A stretch of 64,000 nt of DNA from Siderastrea radians (lineage: Eukaryota > Cnidaria > Anthozoa > Scleractinia > Rhizangiidae), in assembly GCA_964017195.1 (NCBI GenBank), contig OZ024900.1, positions 29,838,641 through 29,902,640 on the forward strand, written 5' to 3'. Both the position numbers and the translations under genes were made by a program. Below, one piece after another: positions 32,010 to 46,100 of this stretch (position 1 is the stretch's first letter; the number at the start of each line of letters is the position of its first letter). The notes under the pieces are model-generated. The model worked only from the letters and a program-made list of their open reading frames with translations, was not told where the DNA came from and made no database searches.

Positions 32010-32870
32010 GTCCATATTGTTGTCCATCTTTCCCAACTTTAGCCGTTCTCACTTCCTCAAAGTTTTACTTCATCCCTCGTTTAAAGAATCCTATCAACCT
32101 ACCTCGCCGTGCATAACTTAAAAACAAAACAATAAACACATACTTATTGTGTGTCGCGTGCTCACTGGAGGCCGCACGGCTTATTACTGACTGAAGACGT
32201 CCCGGGGGGGGGGTACTGCCTAATAAACACATACTTATTGTGTGTCGCGTGCTCACTAGAGGCCGCACGGCTTATTACTGACTGAAGACGTCCCGGGGGG
32301 GTACTGCCTAATAAACACATACTTATTGTGTGTCGCGTGCTCACTGGAGGCCGCACGGCTTATTACTGACTGAAGACGTCCGGGGGGTACTGCCTAATAA
32401 ACACATACTTATTGTGTGTCGCGTGCTCACTAGAGGCCGCACGGCTTATTACTGACTGAAGACGTCCCGGGGGGGGGGATACTGCCTTATATAAGCTATA
32501 TAGGTATGTGCGGCGCCAAAGGGTATGGTATTTGCGCCTTTTTGGTCTATAATAGGGTATAGATTTAACCATTTTGGTCTGAAATAGAGTGAAGTTTGTG
32601 CACTCTAATAAGGAATCTGGTATGGTTCTAACAAGAAGCTATCTTTTATTAATTGTCTGCTCCTAAGAACTGAGGTTTGATTAACGTTGGGAATTTGAAG
32701 CCCTTCTCAAACTTTTTGCGCAAACGAAATAGGGTTAGGGTCTGGTCTGAAATAAGGTATCAAATTTAAGGTCAGGTCTGAAATAGGGTAGGGAAAATCA
32801 CATATTTTGGTCTGAATTAGGGTAAGGGTTTCCAGAAGCGCGCTGCACACCCCCACCCAAATCTTCGGGA
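32010..32870. repeat. Dispersed repeat, copy b, with internal tandem array
   Basis: Homologue of 17030-17500. Here the AATAAACACATACTT..GTACTGCC segment is repeated four times (32131-32221, 32222-32309, 32310-32395, 32396-32487; 86-92 bp, differing mainly in the length of the G run). A tail with phrases like GGTCTGAAATAGGGTA follows. Confidence 0.75.
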
Positions 32871-32879
32871 AGTACCCCC

Positions 32880-33379
32880 CGGGGGGAAGACGTACAAGGA
32901 GTTGAACTTCGTGAAAAACTAACTGACAGAAAATCTAAAGAAAATCTAGCAACCATAGGATGAAAAACCTCACCGTACTCGTTGCGGTAACGTAGAGGAA
33001 AAATAAATTAACTCAGTAAGAATTATTTGGCTTTGAAATCCGATACAAACCTTTGAATTTCCCGCCATCTTGCCTGATTACCCATGATGCAACTAAGAGC
33101 GTGATTTCATGACGTCACGGCTTGCACTTTATCTTACACATCATGGGTTCGCGTAGTACTACGCGTTCACCCTTCACTTGCGGTCTTCATTCCTGGAATT
33201 TGGCCCCCGGAAACCTAAAATTCACGCACAAATTTTATGAAGTACGGTATTCCGTTCCATTCGCCCGAGTCCAGTCAAGCAAAACCGAAGTAATGTCCAG
33301 TCGGTAGGAAGGAGCTACGTCTTACAAAAATCTCCAAACCGAACTTCCTTTACTAGGAATATCAGGCACAGTTAGCCTC
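32880..33379. other. Spacer upstream of copy 2, nothing recognised
   Basis: Contains a GATTTCATGACGTCACGG CRE-like site near 33103-33120, about 1 kb before the copy 2 ATG. No gene or repeat recognised. Confidence 0.4.
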
Positions 33380-33500
33380 CTTTTCCATTAACTTAACAAT
33401 CCTTCGTCAGAGCGAATCCGGATTCGCTCTGACGAAGGGCCTTAACGCTCGAAACGTCAGTTTTCAATCTCTTTCCGGTGGCCAATCAACAATTATTCAC
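33380..33500. mobile_element. Penelope-like element tail with 38-bp perfect palindrome
   Basis: 33401-33438 is a perfect palindrome: CCTTCGTCAGAGCGAATC and its mirror about the CCGG centre. It continues GGGCCTTAACGCTCGAAACG and a GGTGGCCAATCAAC tail. CTGACGA (33429) and GAAAC (33451) flank a pairable GGGC..GCTC, a hammerhead-like core arrangement. Related to 59968-60165. Confidence 0.5.
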
Positions 33501-33699
33501 CGGAAGTGGATGTGAAGAGTGGAGGTACAGGTGAAGGTTTGCTAAAGGGGGATCCTTGCTGACGTCATTGTTTACATCTTGAAAATTGAAATTCATCCGA
33601 TAAACAAACAAATATTATAACTAGAAAGAGAATATAACATTTAGTTAACATGTGAAGTTTGAAAAAAAAAATATGGAAACCGGTTTCAAATAATGCTTT

Positions 33700-33778
33700 C
33701 AAAATTTACATCATTCACAGACGTTTGTATGGCTGGGTGACAACCCTTGCCACCCACCATACAAACGTCTGTAAATTT
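33700..33778. repeat. Short perfect hairpin
   Basis: ACAGACGTTTGTATGG near 33718 pairs with CCATACAAACGTCTGT near 33757, and the flanking AAATTTAC/GTAAATTT extends the stem. It lies about 190 bp upstream of the copy 2 TATA motif. A tiny MITE or a stable structure; not in the other copies. Confidence 0.5.
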
Positions 33779-33963
33779 GACCTTTTTCAGAAAGGAATAT
33801 CTCCTTCAATTTTCAATATTCTCCTCTCATATTTGCAATTTTTACTAATTGTGCCAGTCTCTTTCAATTTTTCATGTTTTCATTTGCCAAGCTAACTATA
33901 AAATTTTCGATAATTTATGATAATGCTTACATCAAAGACTGCCGACATAAACAAGGATCCGCC

Positions 33964-34119
33964 TATATATTCCCAAGTCCAGGCCAGACGTTTACGATTC
34001 GGGGATCTGGGGAGGGTAGAGCTCTCCTTGCCTGCGTGCCAGTCAGCTGCATGTCCCTAGGTAGCAGCGTCCTTCTCCATTACCGACCCTAGCTTAAGCA
34101 AACAAACAACCACTGAACC
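33964..34119 (+). promoter_or_regulatory. Candidate core promoter and 5' UTR of BHMT-like copy 2
   Basis: A TATATAT run at 33964-33970 lies about 150 bp before the copy 2 ATG at 34120, and the ATG has a reasonable context (ACC before it). No ORF or repeat was recognised in the stretch between. The spacing suits a TATA promoter with a 5' UTR of about 120 bp. The transcription start is inferred, not seen. Confidence 0.4.
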
Positions 34120-37100
34120 ATGTCTCAGGTAGAAAAGGTGAGTGCAGTCTATTTTATTATTGTGTTTCTTCTTTTCATTTCAAAAGATCTATGCACATAG
34201 ATGTGTACTTTTTAAAACATGGGGCATCGGGTCAGCTCTTTTCAGTACCCCAGTAATGAAATTCAAATCCCGCTGTGCATTGACGACACGGCAAAATCGT
34301 TTATATAGTGTGAAACAGCAAGAAAGATCAAAGGCGTGAAGTTGGAAGCGTGCAAATAAACTGTGCACTTTTGTAGCTGAGCCACAATCTTGCAATACGA
34401 TGAGGTCTTTATTCGAAGTGGGTCTGCTGAGATGGAGAGATATTTAAGTTGAATCTAGTGGTCGTGAATCATTCACAGCTTTAAATCATTCACGGAAGAG
34501 AGTATGTCGAGTATTAGAACACGTTATTCTTTTTTGAAAAACTATCTGTAGACTGAAACACAAGCCATAGCGAAGAGATGGAATCTAAATATCAGCACCC
34601 CGGGGGGGGGATGCTTGTCGGAAAATTAAAATTAAACCCCTAAAGGAGCCCAATCTGGGCGTGGCTCAGGCGTTATTTGAACCCTAAAGGAGAACATCCC
34701 AAAATAGACAACCAAATAAAAGCTAGAGCGATTTTTAATTGCGCTTAAGATTGACGCTAAAGGTTGACAGCGTTTGTTTTTTTCATATAGATTTTTCTTA
34801 ACGCACAACCCGAAGTGATACCTGTACAGGTTAAAATATTGGCTTTCCGTCCTGTCAACCCTAAGCGAGACCAAAATCCGCAATTTACACCCCTAAGCAA
34901 GACAACGAGCACCCCGTCACTTTCATATGGGAGCCCCCGCCCCCTGGGATCAGCATGGAGGTCATGTGTGACTAATGTTCTGCTTATCCTTTCTATTCAA
35001 ATGGTTTTGCAACTGCTCAGTATCTATTTGAGTAACTCATGTCACGCGAGCAGGGATGAAGCTGTGCCTTTTGCTGTCCTTGGTAAAATTCGTGCCATCG
35101 GATCACCAGTGTGATATGTAGAGCTAAAGTACAAGCAGATCCTAGCCCTTTTCTTTCAGGTGCAATAAAGTGCACACAATTATTGTTTGGTTAAACTCCT
35201 GGATGGCCTTTGTTTGGTGGGGGGGGTAAACTTCCCACTTCCCATACCCTGTAACCCCCGGTTCCCACCCTATTTTTGTTGGCTCCCACCGCTTTGCGTC
35301 TCCTATTTCCCACCACCTTCGGAATCCTGCTTCCCGCCCTTCCTTTTCCCACCTCAGTGCCCTTTCTCCCGATTCCTGCACCTGTCCCCATCTACTCCTT
35401 TAGACAAAACTTTCTATCATGATCTGTGATTTTTAGCCACCAACTGTAACAGAGGGAATGATCATTAGCTGTTGTTTTCAGTGTCTGGACCCTATTTCCC
35501 ACCCCCTCTCCCCTGCACAATCTTCTGCTTAGCATGATTTTGAGGGCTTCCCTGGTACAGAACAAAGTATCTGCCAGTCTGCAATAATGAGAGTCCATAA
35601 GAGCAGATTTAATTTTTCCTGTGAATCAAGTTCTGTATCTATTTCAAGACCTCAGCTTATATAGTTTTGTGATAGCGTGGTGTCCCATAAATAGCAGTGT
35701 CTGTAATAGGAGGGTGTCTGTAACAGCAGGGTGTCCAAAAGCAGAGTGTGCCATTTTAAGAGGATGTTCATAATAGCAGGGTGTCCTTTGCACATAGTAA
35801 GTGTCTATATACTAGGGTGTATGTAATGGTGAGTTGTCCCTAATAGCGAATATGTGTCTGTAAAGGTGAGCTGTCCATGATAGCAGGTCTCAGTACAAGC
35901 ACTGAGTTAGTTAAAAGCGTGCAGTATGACTGTAACTGTAACAGGAGGTTGCCCTATAAAAGCAGAAATTATGTCTGGCTTTAGGATGGTTTAAGCATAA
36001 TAGTGGGGCGTTAGCATAATAGTGGGGTGTTCATTATAGCAAAGTATGCAAATTAGTTTTCTTTTATTTACCTTATTTTGTCACTGAAAAGCCCCACCAG
36101 GGGAGTGTCAATAGAGTTTTTTAATTTTTTAATTTTAATAGCAGGATGTTCATATTTACTGGCAGAATCCCGAGGCAGAATCATCTATAATTATTATAGT
36201 GGGGACTGTCCATATGGCAAGGTGTCCATATTCTGTCTATATTCTGTCTATAATATGGAGGTAGTTAACTACCAGAGAGGTATCTATAACAACCAGATGT
36301 CGATTACAGTGGAGTTTCTAGCTGTTGATATCCACTGGTGCCTAATAATTAGGGAGGTGTCAGTGGAATTAAGAGCAATATGTGCTGGTACCAAAAGATG
36401 TCTGTATTAGAATTGCCAATTCAGTGTCCATTAAATATTAATAGCAGGTTTTCTGGCTGTATATATCACCAGTATATATCACCATTGTGGGTATGCAAAT
36501 TATTTTGATATATACCAAACCAGTGGATAGTGTTTTTCGTGCACTCTAATTGGCTACTCAAACTCAGGATAGCATCTGCTATTTCATCTCCCAGCATTTT
36601 TCTGGATTTAACATGCAAGTCTTGCCTAATTTCTCAGGAAAAAGGAACTATTAATGGTGCTGGCTATCCACTTGCGTTGGTGAAGAGTGTGTGGTAGATA
36701 TTGAACCCTCAAGGCCTCGCACCTCGGCAAATATCCACCACTATTCACCTCCACTTTGGCGAATAATTGTTAAGACGGATTCCGCTCAACGTTTGAGCAA
36801 TAAGTGCAAAAAATATTTACTAAAAAACTACTCATACAGCACGGTAACATTTTAAATGCTATTTGAAACATCTCACTCTAGCTCACTTGCCCAAGTGACC
36901 CCGCGATGAAATTCTCAAGCATTCTCAAGAAACTTAATTTCAAATCTTGTAAAAGTATGCTAAAAACGGGCGCCATTTTGTTTTGAACTGACATGAAACG
37001 TCTTTTTAATTGAAATATGGATAACCTCAAATCCAATTTTCTCTCGCGGGGTCAGCTTGGGAGCAAAAGTAACAATAAGTTCTTCTTATCTGTTCTCAAA

Positions 37101-40100
37101 ATGTGACAGTGCTGCAAGTATTTTTTTGGTAACTTAATTTTTGCACTTACTGCTCGAACGTTGAGCAGAAATCACCTTAAATAGTAGGGTGTGCAATAAC
37201 AGTTGGCTGTCTATGATAGCATGCCCAGTGTGTCTCTGAAGGCCTAGTTAATATACGTCGAATTTAATTCAGATGAATTTAATTGACATAAAATTTGTCT
37301 ATAGGTCAACATTATATCACAGTTCGTTTTAGATGTTGAATTAAGTTCTCGGTACCCTTAAAAAACAACCATATCTAATGTCATTGGAGCCCGGGGGGGG
37401 GGGGGGGGACTCTCATATGAAACTGACGGGGATGCTCGTCGGAAAATTAGAATTAAACACCTAAAGGAGACCAATCTGGGCGTGGCTCAGGCCTTATTTG
37501 ACCCCTAAAGGAGACCATGCTAAAACAGACAACCAATTAAGAGCTACAGTGATTTTAATTGCGTTAAAGACTGACGCTAAAGATTGACAGAGTTTGGTTT
37601 TTTCATATAGATGTTTCTTTACGCACAACCCTGAGCAATACCTGTATGGGTAAAAATTTTGGCTTTCCTTCCTGAAAACCCTAAGCGAGACCAAATCTGC
37701 AATTTACACCCTAAGCGAGACGAGGAGCATCCCTGTCAGTTTCATATGGGAGTCCCCTCCCCCGGGCATTGGAGGGTGTAAAAGCTCAGAAAAATGGTTA
37801 ACAGACAGAGAATTTGAAAAATAAATTCAACAAATTTGCTTTTCCCTCTTAAAGTGTTGCCCTCACTTAGTTCTCGTTGAAGTTTCAATGCTTAGACCGA
37901 TGTTCATTGGCAATTAAATCTTGATTTTGATTGATTGCTTTTCTTGTCTTCTGTGACTTCTATTTCAGCATGCTCAGACTAAATGGCATTATGTCATTCA
38001 TATTTTCAACATTTAATTCTGAGTTCAACTTGGTTTGCAGCTTGGATTGTCACTAGGTTTTCAAGAATTCGCACGAAAAAAATGAGTGAGTGGGAAAGGA
38101 TTACCTGCATGGGTGCTAAGGTGCTTTAAATCAATCAGCGCTCAGTGCTTATATCTTGATAATTACCAGACTGAGTCATATATTGTGATACACTGTTAAA
38201 AGTACATTCAAATAATATATGCATTTAATTTGATGCATCGTTAGTGCAACATTTAAACTGAAGACGCTCTATCGATATGTTATCCATCCTGCTTAGATGG
38301 ATAAAACGTCTAAGATGTATTTAATTCACCAGACAAATTTAATTGGATTCAAACGTCGCACTATCGTCAAATTTAATTGCTTAAGGGGCATTGAATTTAA
38401 ATCACCTGAATTAAATAAGCCGATACTGCGACGTATAAACTAGGCCTAAGAGTGAGGTGTCCACATAATAGCAACTTGACTTGGTGTCTGCAGTGGCTGG
38501 GTTGTCTCTTAAAGCAGTGACTATTAATAAATGACATGTATGTCTGTAATAGCAGGCTGTCTGTAACAGCTTGCATTGGTGTGTCTGGGTATCTGCAAAT
38601 TACAGGTGGTTGTCTGTGTTATGGTTCAATTTTATCCTTGGTTCAATTTTAACTTCCTTCGTTTTTAACTCATTATCACACATTACCACATTACACAAAA
38701 ACAAAGGAAAATAAAAATTGAACCAAGGATAAAATTGAACCACAACATCTGTAATATAGGCATCTGTAAATTAGTGCAACTCTGTTGACTGCAGTAACAG
38801 CAGGAGTCTGTAATAACAGACTGCATCCATAATGGCCAGGTGTCCATAATCGCAGGGTGTCCATATTTTGACGAGTATCCGATAGTAAAAGGTCAAGGAG
38901 GTCATGAGTCAAGGAGGCCCAGACAGCCAGAACCTAATCCACTTTCTGTAGCATGAAGCAAGTGAGCAGTATTGCCACTCCCCCCTGGATGGGATGCTAG
39001 TCCATCGCAGGGTTACTTCCTAGCAGTATGTTGCCGGTACCCATTTACACACCTGGGTGGAGAGAGACAATGTGGAGTTACATTTCTTGTCTAAGGAGAC
39101 ATCACAATGGCACTGAGGGACTCGGGGCCTCAAAAACCGCCGACCTTCAATTCAGACCTGTAAATAACAGACTGCATCTGTAATGGCCAGGTGTCCATAA
39201 TAGCAGGGTGTCTCTATTAGGAGGGTGTCTATATTAATAGAGTGTCCGATATAGTGGGGGGGGGGGGGGAGGGGGTCAAATAATAGTGGGTGTCCATAAC
39301 AGCAGGATAAGACTGTCATATTGAGATGTCAGTAGTAGCTGGGTGTCTGTGATGCAGGGTCTAAATAAGTGTCCTCATATATAACAGCAGCCTGGGGTAT
39401 CTGTAATAGCAAATCAGAGGACTTGTCTGTAATGAGAGTTGTACACAACAGCAAGATTTCCGTAATAACTGCTTGTCTGTGTCCGTAATGTCCAAAGTCC
39501 AAATAGCAGGGTGTCATCTGTAATAGTAGTGTGTATAAGTATGTGCTGAGGTGTACGTAACAGTGAGATGTCCTTAAAGCAGGGTATCTGTAATACTTTC
39601 ATGTCTAATGGCTGGATGTTCATAATAAAATGTCTGCATACAGGGTGTCTGCTAATAGTGGGCAGGGATTCATAATATTGGGTTGTTGATGTAGCAGCAT
39701 GATTAAAGCAACCTACTGGTGTCCATGACACTGAGAGGTGTGTGTCCCTGAATAGCCGGGTGTCTAGCTGAAATAGTGAACTGTAGAAACTGACAGGGTG
39801 TCACATTTTTAAGCACCTTGAGAGCTCAAAAGTATGTCGCTCTGCGTGCTCCCTTGACAATAATTTGGGAAAAACCAACACTCAGTGCACAGGTCAAACA
39901 CGTGAATTGAAAACTTTCTGTTTAATTTATTCATTCCCATCATAATTGTCTTAATTACTGCCATTATGATTGTAATTTCTTCACTATTTATATTCTATTG
40001 CGCACTATGTTCAAATTCACTCTGAAGATGTCAGACGTATCTGCCGAAACAAATTGTTCGTAAAACTCAAGAGCGTCGTGTTGTTCATTAAATTTATAAC

Positions 40101-43100
40101 ATCACTGCCATTATCCAGACCTTTTCAAGTGTAAATGCGGGATGTCCATAATAGCGTGATGTGTCCATGTAGTGGGGTGTCTGCAAGGTGGAGTTCAGTT
40201 GATTTGCTACATAAGTCGACACCAATGCAGGGCTCAGTCTATCAAAATTCAGAAAAGTCTTACTTTTAACCTTCTTTTCCAAAAATGTTGTAGCGTGGAA
40301 TCTTGGAACGGCTTAATGCTGGGGAAGTTATAGTTGGAGATGGTGGAATGGGTTATGCTCTGGAGAGGCGTGGTTATGTGAAAGCAGGACCATGGACTCC
40401 TGAATGCACAGTGGAACACCCCGATGGAGGTCAGTAAAGAAAGCATTGTTTCTTTCCTTTGTTGTCTCTTAAGCAGTTGTAGTCCATTGCTTGTAACAAA
40501 CTAAGAAATCACATCAGCCGAACAAGATTTACCATCTCTCTCTTTATCGTGGAGAACGGAGGGGGGGGGGGGCCTCCAAACTTCCTGCTTCCTGCCCCCT
40601 CTAATCCTGGTCCCTGCCCCCTTTTTATTGTCCCCCTTCTCTTTCCTTGTTTTGATTGCTAAGTGTTACATAATGTTGCGTATGTTTTGTTTCTGCGACT
40701 TTCTGCCACCTCGGGTATCCCGTTCTCTGTCCCCTCTTTCTCATCTCCTGTACACTTGCCGCTTCCTCTTCTCCCGGTTTCCGCCCCCTCCCCCCCCCAC
40801 TTACCCCTTCACTTTATCACCAATGTAGGTGGTTTCGAAAATTTTGTTCAAATTTTGTCAAGTTTCACGTTCGTGCTTGCGAGGTCTCCTCTCATATTTC
40901 TTAGAGACATAAAAAAGATGCCCCCCCCCAAAAAAAATCAAAAACTAATGAAAAACTTTGGATAAGTGACAACGTTACGGTGACTACCACTGTAAACGGT
41001 ACCAGAGTCTTGTTTTATGAGCGTGGCTGGAAGCTATTTTTACCTCAATTCAGACAAGTTATTATGTTTCCTGCATGTTCAAATGTTTACCGACTACTAC
41101 CTAACAGCTTCCAATTTCAAGGTAACTCGAATATTATTGGGGCGGATCCAGCATTTTTTCAAGGGGGGGGGGGGGTGTTGCAAGTATAAAACAACAACAT
41201 GCTATTAATTTTGTGGTGAAAAAGTGATAGACACGAGGAGTCAGACAAGCTCGGAAACTTCCCAAGGGGGGGGTGTGCAACCTCAACCTCCCCCTGGATC
41301 CGCCCCTGATTAATCCTTTTAACACCCGATTATTGCCACAATAAACGAAAAATTTCAACCCCTCAAAGGTACCTTAGGCTTGCTTAACAGTACTAGTTAC
41401 GATCTTTCTTTTTATCTTTGCAATCTGGTTTAGTTCGACAGCTTCATAGGGAATTTCTGCGAGCTGGAGCAGATGTCATTCAAGCATTCACTTTTACGCT
41501 GGATGACGACCTGGGTGGTGAACATGCTAAATATGGGGTGTGTATGTTCTTTTATTACATGTCTTCTCTTTGTAGTTGATATAACACGTTCTCAGATATA
41601 CCAAACCAGTGGATAGTGTTTTTCGTGCGCTCTGATTGGCTACTCGGGATAGTATCTGTTATTAGCGTTCAGACACCTTTCTGAATTTCGAGCGCGAGTT
41701 TTCTGTCACTAGTTTCTCAGAAAAAAAGCAACTATGCGGTGCTGGCTATCCACTGGTTCGGTACATACTAAAACAATTATTCACCTTAGTGAGTAGAAGA
41801 GAAATGATTCAAGCGTTATCTAAAAATGCAATTAGTAACGTAGTCAAACATCTTCGCAGAGTGCACTTTTGGAAAAGTTAATAATAAAATAATAATAATA
41901 ATAACATTTCTAAAGCGCCCTTTCCCAACGGTCCAAAGGTGCTATTTACAATAAAATTATCAATTTAAAAAAGCACGCTTAAAAAGAACTGTTTTCAGCT
42001 GTCTTTTAAAAATGTCTAGCGATTCTGCATCCCTAACATGTTGTGGAAGACTGTTCCAAAGCAACGGCGCAGCAACAGAGAAAGCACGGCGGCCATAACT
42101 ATTTAGTTTGAAACCAGGCACGGCGAGTAAATTTTTCTTTGCAGATCTTAGATAACGTCCCGGAATGTAGCTGACAAGGAGATCCTCAATGTAAGCAGGC
42201 GCTAGGCCATGGAGAGCCTTGTAGGTAATGATAAGTATCTTAAATTCAATTCGGAGATCAATTGGGAGCCAGTGGAGACACATAAGAACAGGTGTAATAT
42301 GACAGAACTTGGGTGAGAGAGAAACAATTCGAGCAGCTGCGTTCTGCACACGTTGGAGCTGTTTAGTCACGTGCTTGGGTAAACCATATAGTAACGAATT
42401 ACAGTAGTCAAGCTTTGATGTAATGAGAGCGTGAACAAGAAGCTGGGCTGCATCGAAGGTAAGATGTTTACGAATGAGGAAAAGTTGCTGAAAATATTTT
42501 TTTAAAATCACTTTTACCGACATACTGTCTTAAATAGATGAATAGGTCGGTCTCTGAGTGAGAAACCTCGAGTTTTCAATCGTACTGTTTAACAGAATAA
42601 TACCCTGCTCGAGACGTTTTTTCTCGCACGCCATTTTTCCGTCGCTCGTCACAATCTCACCTCCTCTAGACAGAACTAAGGAAGAAGTAACATTTTAGCG
42701 AAGGCAATTTGCTTCAGTTTGGCTACGGAATAATTTAGAACACCCTCTCTTATCCACATTCCATCCAGTCTCGTTTCTCTTATAATGACAGTCCCGCTCT
42801 CTTTCAGACTGCCAAAATAAACCAAGCAGCATGTGACCTTGCCAAGGGTGTGGCCCAGGGGGGAGGAGCACTTTTTGCTGGTTGTGTCTGTCAGACTGCA
42901 TATTTATATTCACATGGAGCTGGAAAAAAGGTTGTGACGAAGAAGTTTAAAGAACAGATTGAGATTTTTCTCGAAAACGATGTTGATATACTCATTGCTG
43001 AGGTAAGGACTACTGTAAAAATCCTGAAGAAACGATTGCTCAAAGAAAAAATTAAGTTTTCTGGTAAATCCGCCTTATAACCATTACATTGAAGAAATCA

Positions 43101-46100
43101 AAACTTTCTCTCATGATATCAGTGTCGTCCGCTGTGCTGGTGACTTTCACAAAGTTTTTGGCAAGTTTTTTGAGAACCTTTTTACGTCTTTTTTGGCAAC
43201 TTTTTCATAGTTTCCGTGTCAACGGAAAGAGCTGTTAGGGGCGAAGTGGTGAAGTTTCACATTCGCACTCGTCACTATTTTGGTCATGGTTTTTGGTTAG
43301 TTAAAACGTTCAAACGGAAAGCTGGTAAACGTACGTTTGTAGATTTATCGCGATTTCAAAGGCCGCTACACCCAATTGTAAACCCTCCTTTGGGAAGTTC
43401 GATTTAATTACATTCTAGAGCTACGACTTCCAAGTATACGTAGTAATTATATGTTCAGTTCCAAGCTGGACTGGCTAACAGTGCGTACTGTTCCCTCTCC
43501 TCTCAGTACTTTGAGTACGTAGAAGAAGCCGAGTGGGTGGTTGAGGTGATGAAGTCCACAGGGAAACCAGCCGCCATCACTATGTGTATTGGTCCAACTG
43601 GGGATTCCAACAAAGTGTCTCCTGGAGATTGCGCAGTGAGGCTGGCAAGAGCAGGTACTGTACTGTGGAAGTTGGGTTTCAGTCGTTTTAGTAATTCCTT
43701 CTTGCGACAAAGCTCTCCGATGTACGGTTTGTGTTTTGCACTCGCATACAAGAGGCACTGGTCAATGTCCCTCTGCAGACTATGGAAAGTTCGACTAGAA
43801 CCAGTTCTTGGAATTAATCACTGGGGGTTCGTCAGAGCTGAGATTAAGTTTTCATTCGGAAAAAGTTTCCGAATTCGTGACAAATTCGGCAGATTTGTTT
43901 TCCCGTCGGAAAAACGAATTTTGCACACGGTCAATGAATCAGGGATAAAAACTGTCTGGTATATTGCGTCACGAATCCGAAAACGTTGAATCCGGAGTCT
44001 GATGTGAATACTCTGTACCCAGAATCCTTGTCGAATGTACTGTCAGTTGGCTTGACTGTGCATCATACGCATACTGTTATGTGTACTTGGCGTTCGAAAT
44101 GAGTTGCTTGTTACTGAAGTTTGAAAGAAAAATTGCTGGTTTTCTTTACTTTAGACTACGAGCAGTCTCTCTTTCCGCTCAGGGATAGTCGAGCGAAAAT
44201 CACCAGCGAGCGCAAAAATCGCCTGCCGCGTGGAAACCTGACGGAGAGACTGCTTGTAGTTAGGGCCTGGCTAAACTAGGAAACATTGTTGCGGAAACGT
44301 TGTTTCCCGACATGTTTCCTTGGGTCGTTAAACTGGGAAACATACGTTTCGGAAGCAAACTTTGCGTCTGCGAAGCAAAAATGTTTTTCACTTGATTCAG
44401 AAACATTTCCTTGCTTCTAAGACGCAAAATTTGCTTCCGCAACATATGTTTCTCGCGCAGCTAAACTGGGAAACATTTGCCTCTGTAACAATGTTTCCTA
44501 GTTTAGTCAGGCCCTTAGTCTCAGAGGCAGTCCTTTTTTAGAGTAATACGACTCCCCTAAAAACGACTTCATTACATCGCTGCACATCATCTGACAGTCA
44601 GCCATGTCTCACGGTACTGATTTTGTCGAGCGTCCCCGTCTCTATGTTAGAGCTACCTCCTAGTATTTTTTAGGGTTTCCTGATGGTTCACTCACATATA
44701 CACCTGGGTAGAAAGAGACAATCGTCGTCTCTAAGGAAACAAGCACGACGTAATACAGAGCCCAAGGATTGAACCACCAACCCTCTATTATTCTGGTTGA
44801 AAGTCCACCGTGCTGACTACGACAATACCAGGCGCCTCCAAACAAAGCGAGACACCCCCAGCCTCGTTCATTTTGCCATATGAGTCATTGACACCTTTTT
44901 TTGCTAGGAGCTGATATCATTGGAGTCAACTGCCGCTTTGATCCCAACATGAGTTTACAGACGATTGCTCTGATGAAAGAGGCGTTGGATAAAGAAGGAC
45001 TCAAGCCTCATCTGATGGCTCAACCTATTTGTTATCATGCCCCAGATGTCGGGCCTGAGGGATTTCTTACTCTACCGGAAATTGAATTCGGTGAGTTGTC
45101 TTCCTTCCCGGTCGCACCACAGTCCACTCATTCAGTTGCAGAGCAATTGTGTACCCTCAATCTCAGGTTGGAGACACACTTTCATAATGTCGAAATAAGC
45201 ACCGTCGATTAACCTTTCTGTGTTGCAATGGTGTTGTTAGGATCTACGTAGCATTGTGCACATTACCAGTAGCTCCCCCCCCTCCCCACCGGCGGGGAAT
45301 ACTGAGCTGTATCAAAAAGTAAACGGGACAAAGTTTTGCAATAGAGGAGGACGCCGACGACGGGTCAGTTAAGAATTAATCCAAATGCATTCAAGTCTGG
45401 GCAAATGAAGTCACAAGTACGTGCAATCTGCTAACGATTACGTTGACCACTGATTCTGTTTGCCTGAGGCCTTAAGAAGTACTAGTGCCTAAAACATTTA
45501 CACTTTTTCTTGTTTAGCCTTGGAGCCTCGAAAACTGACCCGCTGGGATGTGCACAAGTACGCTCGGCGTGCCTATGATCTGGGAGTGAGGTATATCGGC
45601 GGCTGCTGTGGATTTGAACCATACCACATCCGGGCTATTGCAGAGGAGGTTTGTCACTCACAGTTTGAGGTTTTTTAGTTGGCGTACGTTATAGAATCGC
45701 TACAAAACTAAGGCTCCGTTCACATTTTAACGTTTTTTTATCCTTTTTGATTGAAGGAAGAGATTTTCCTACCGGCAGATCTCACGTCCACCCGTAAACG
45801 ACCGCAAACGGTTTAAAAACGGACATTTTGAAAAACGCTGCTGAAGGTGGAGATTTTTAAAAACGGAGATATGTTGTCCTGTGGACATCAAAAACGAAAG
45901 AAAACCACGATCTTTTTCCCGGCTATATTTGGACTTATTTCACACCCAAACGATAAAAACAGTCGATATTGGAGGGTTTCGATAATGATAACCTTACGTC
46001 ACGAATAACTTTTGAAAGCTGCTTTTCAAAAATTACAATTTTAGAACTAAATCACATGGATAAAAACGAATTTGGTACTAGGCTTCAGTCGACTCATCAA

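Noticed and set aside
33103..33120. CRE-like ATGACGTCACG as a defined enhancer of copy 2
   Set aside because: A single 8-10 bp match about 1 kb away; the same motif also occurs inside transposon ends here (7090, 9430), so it is not specific evidence.
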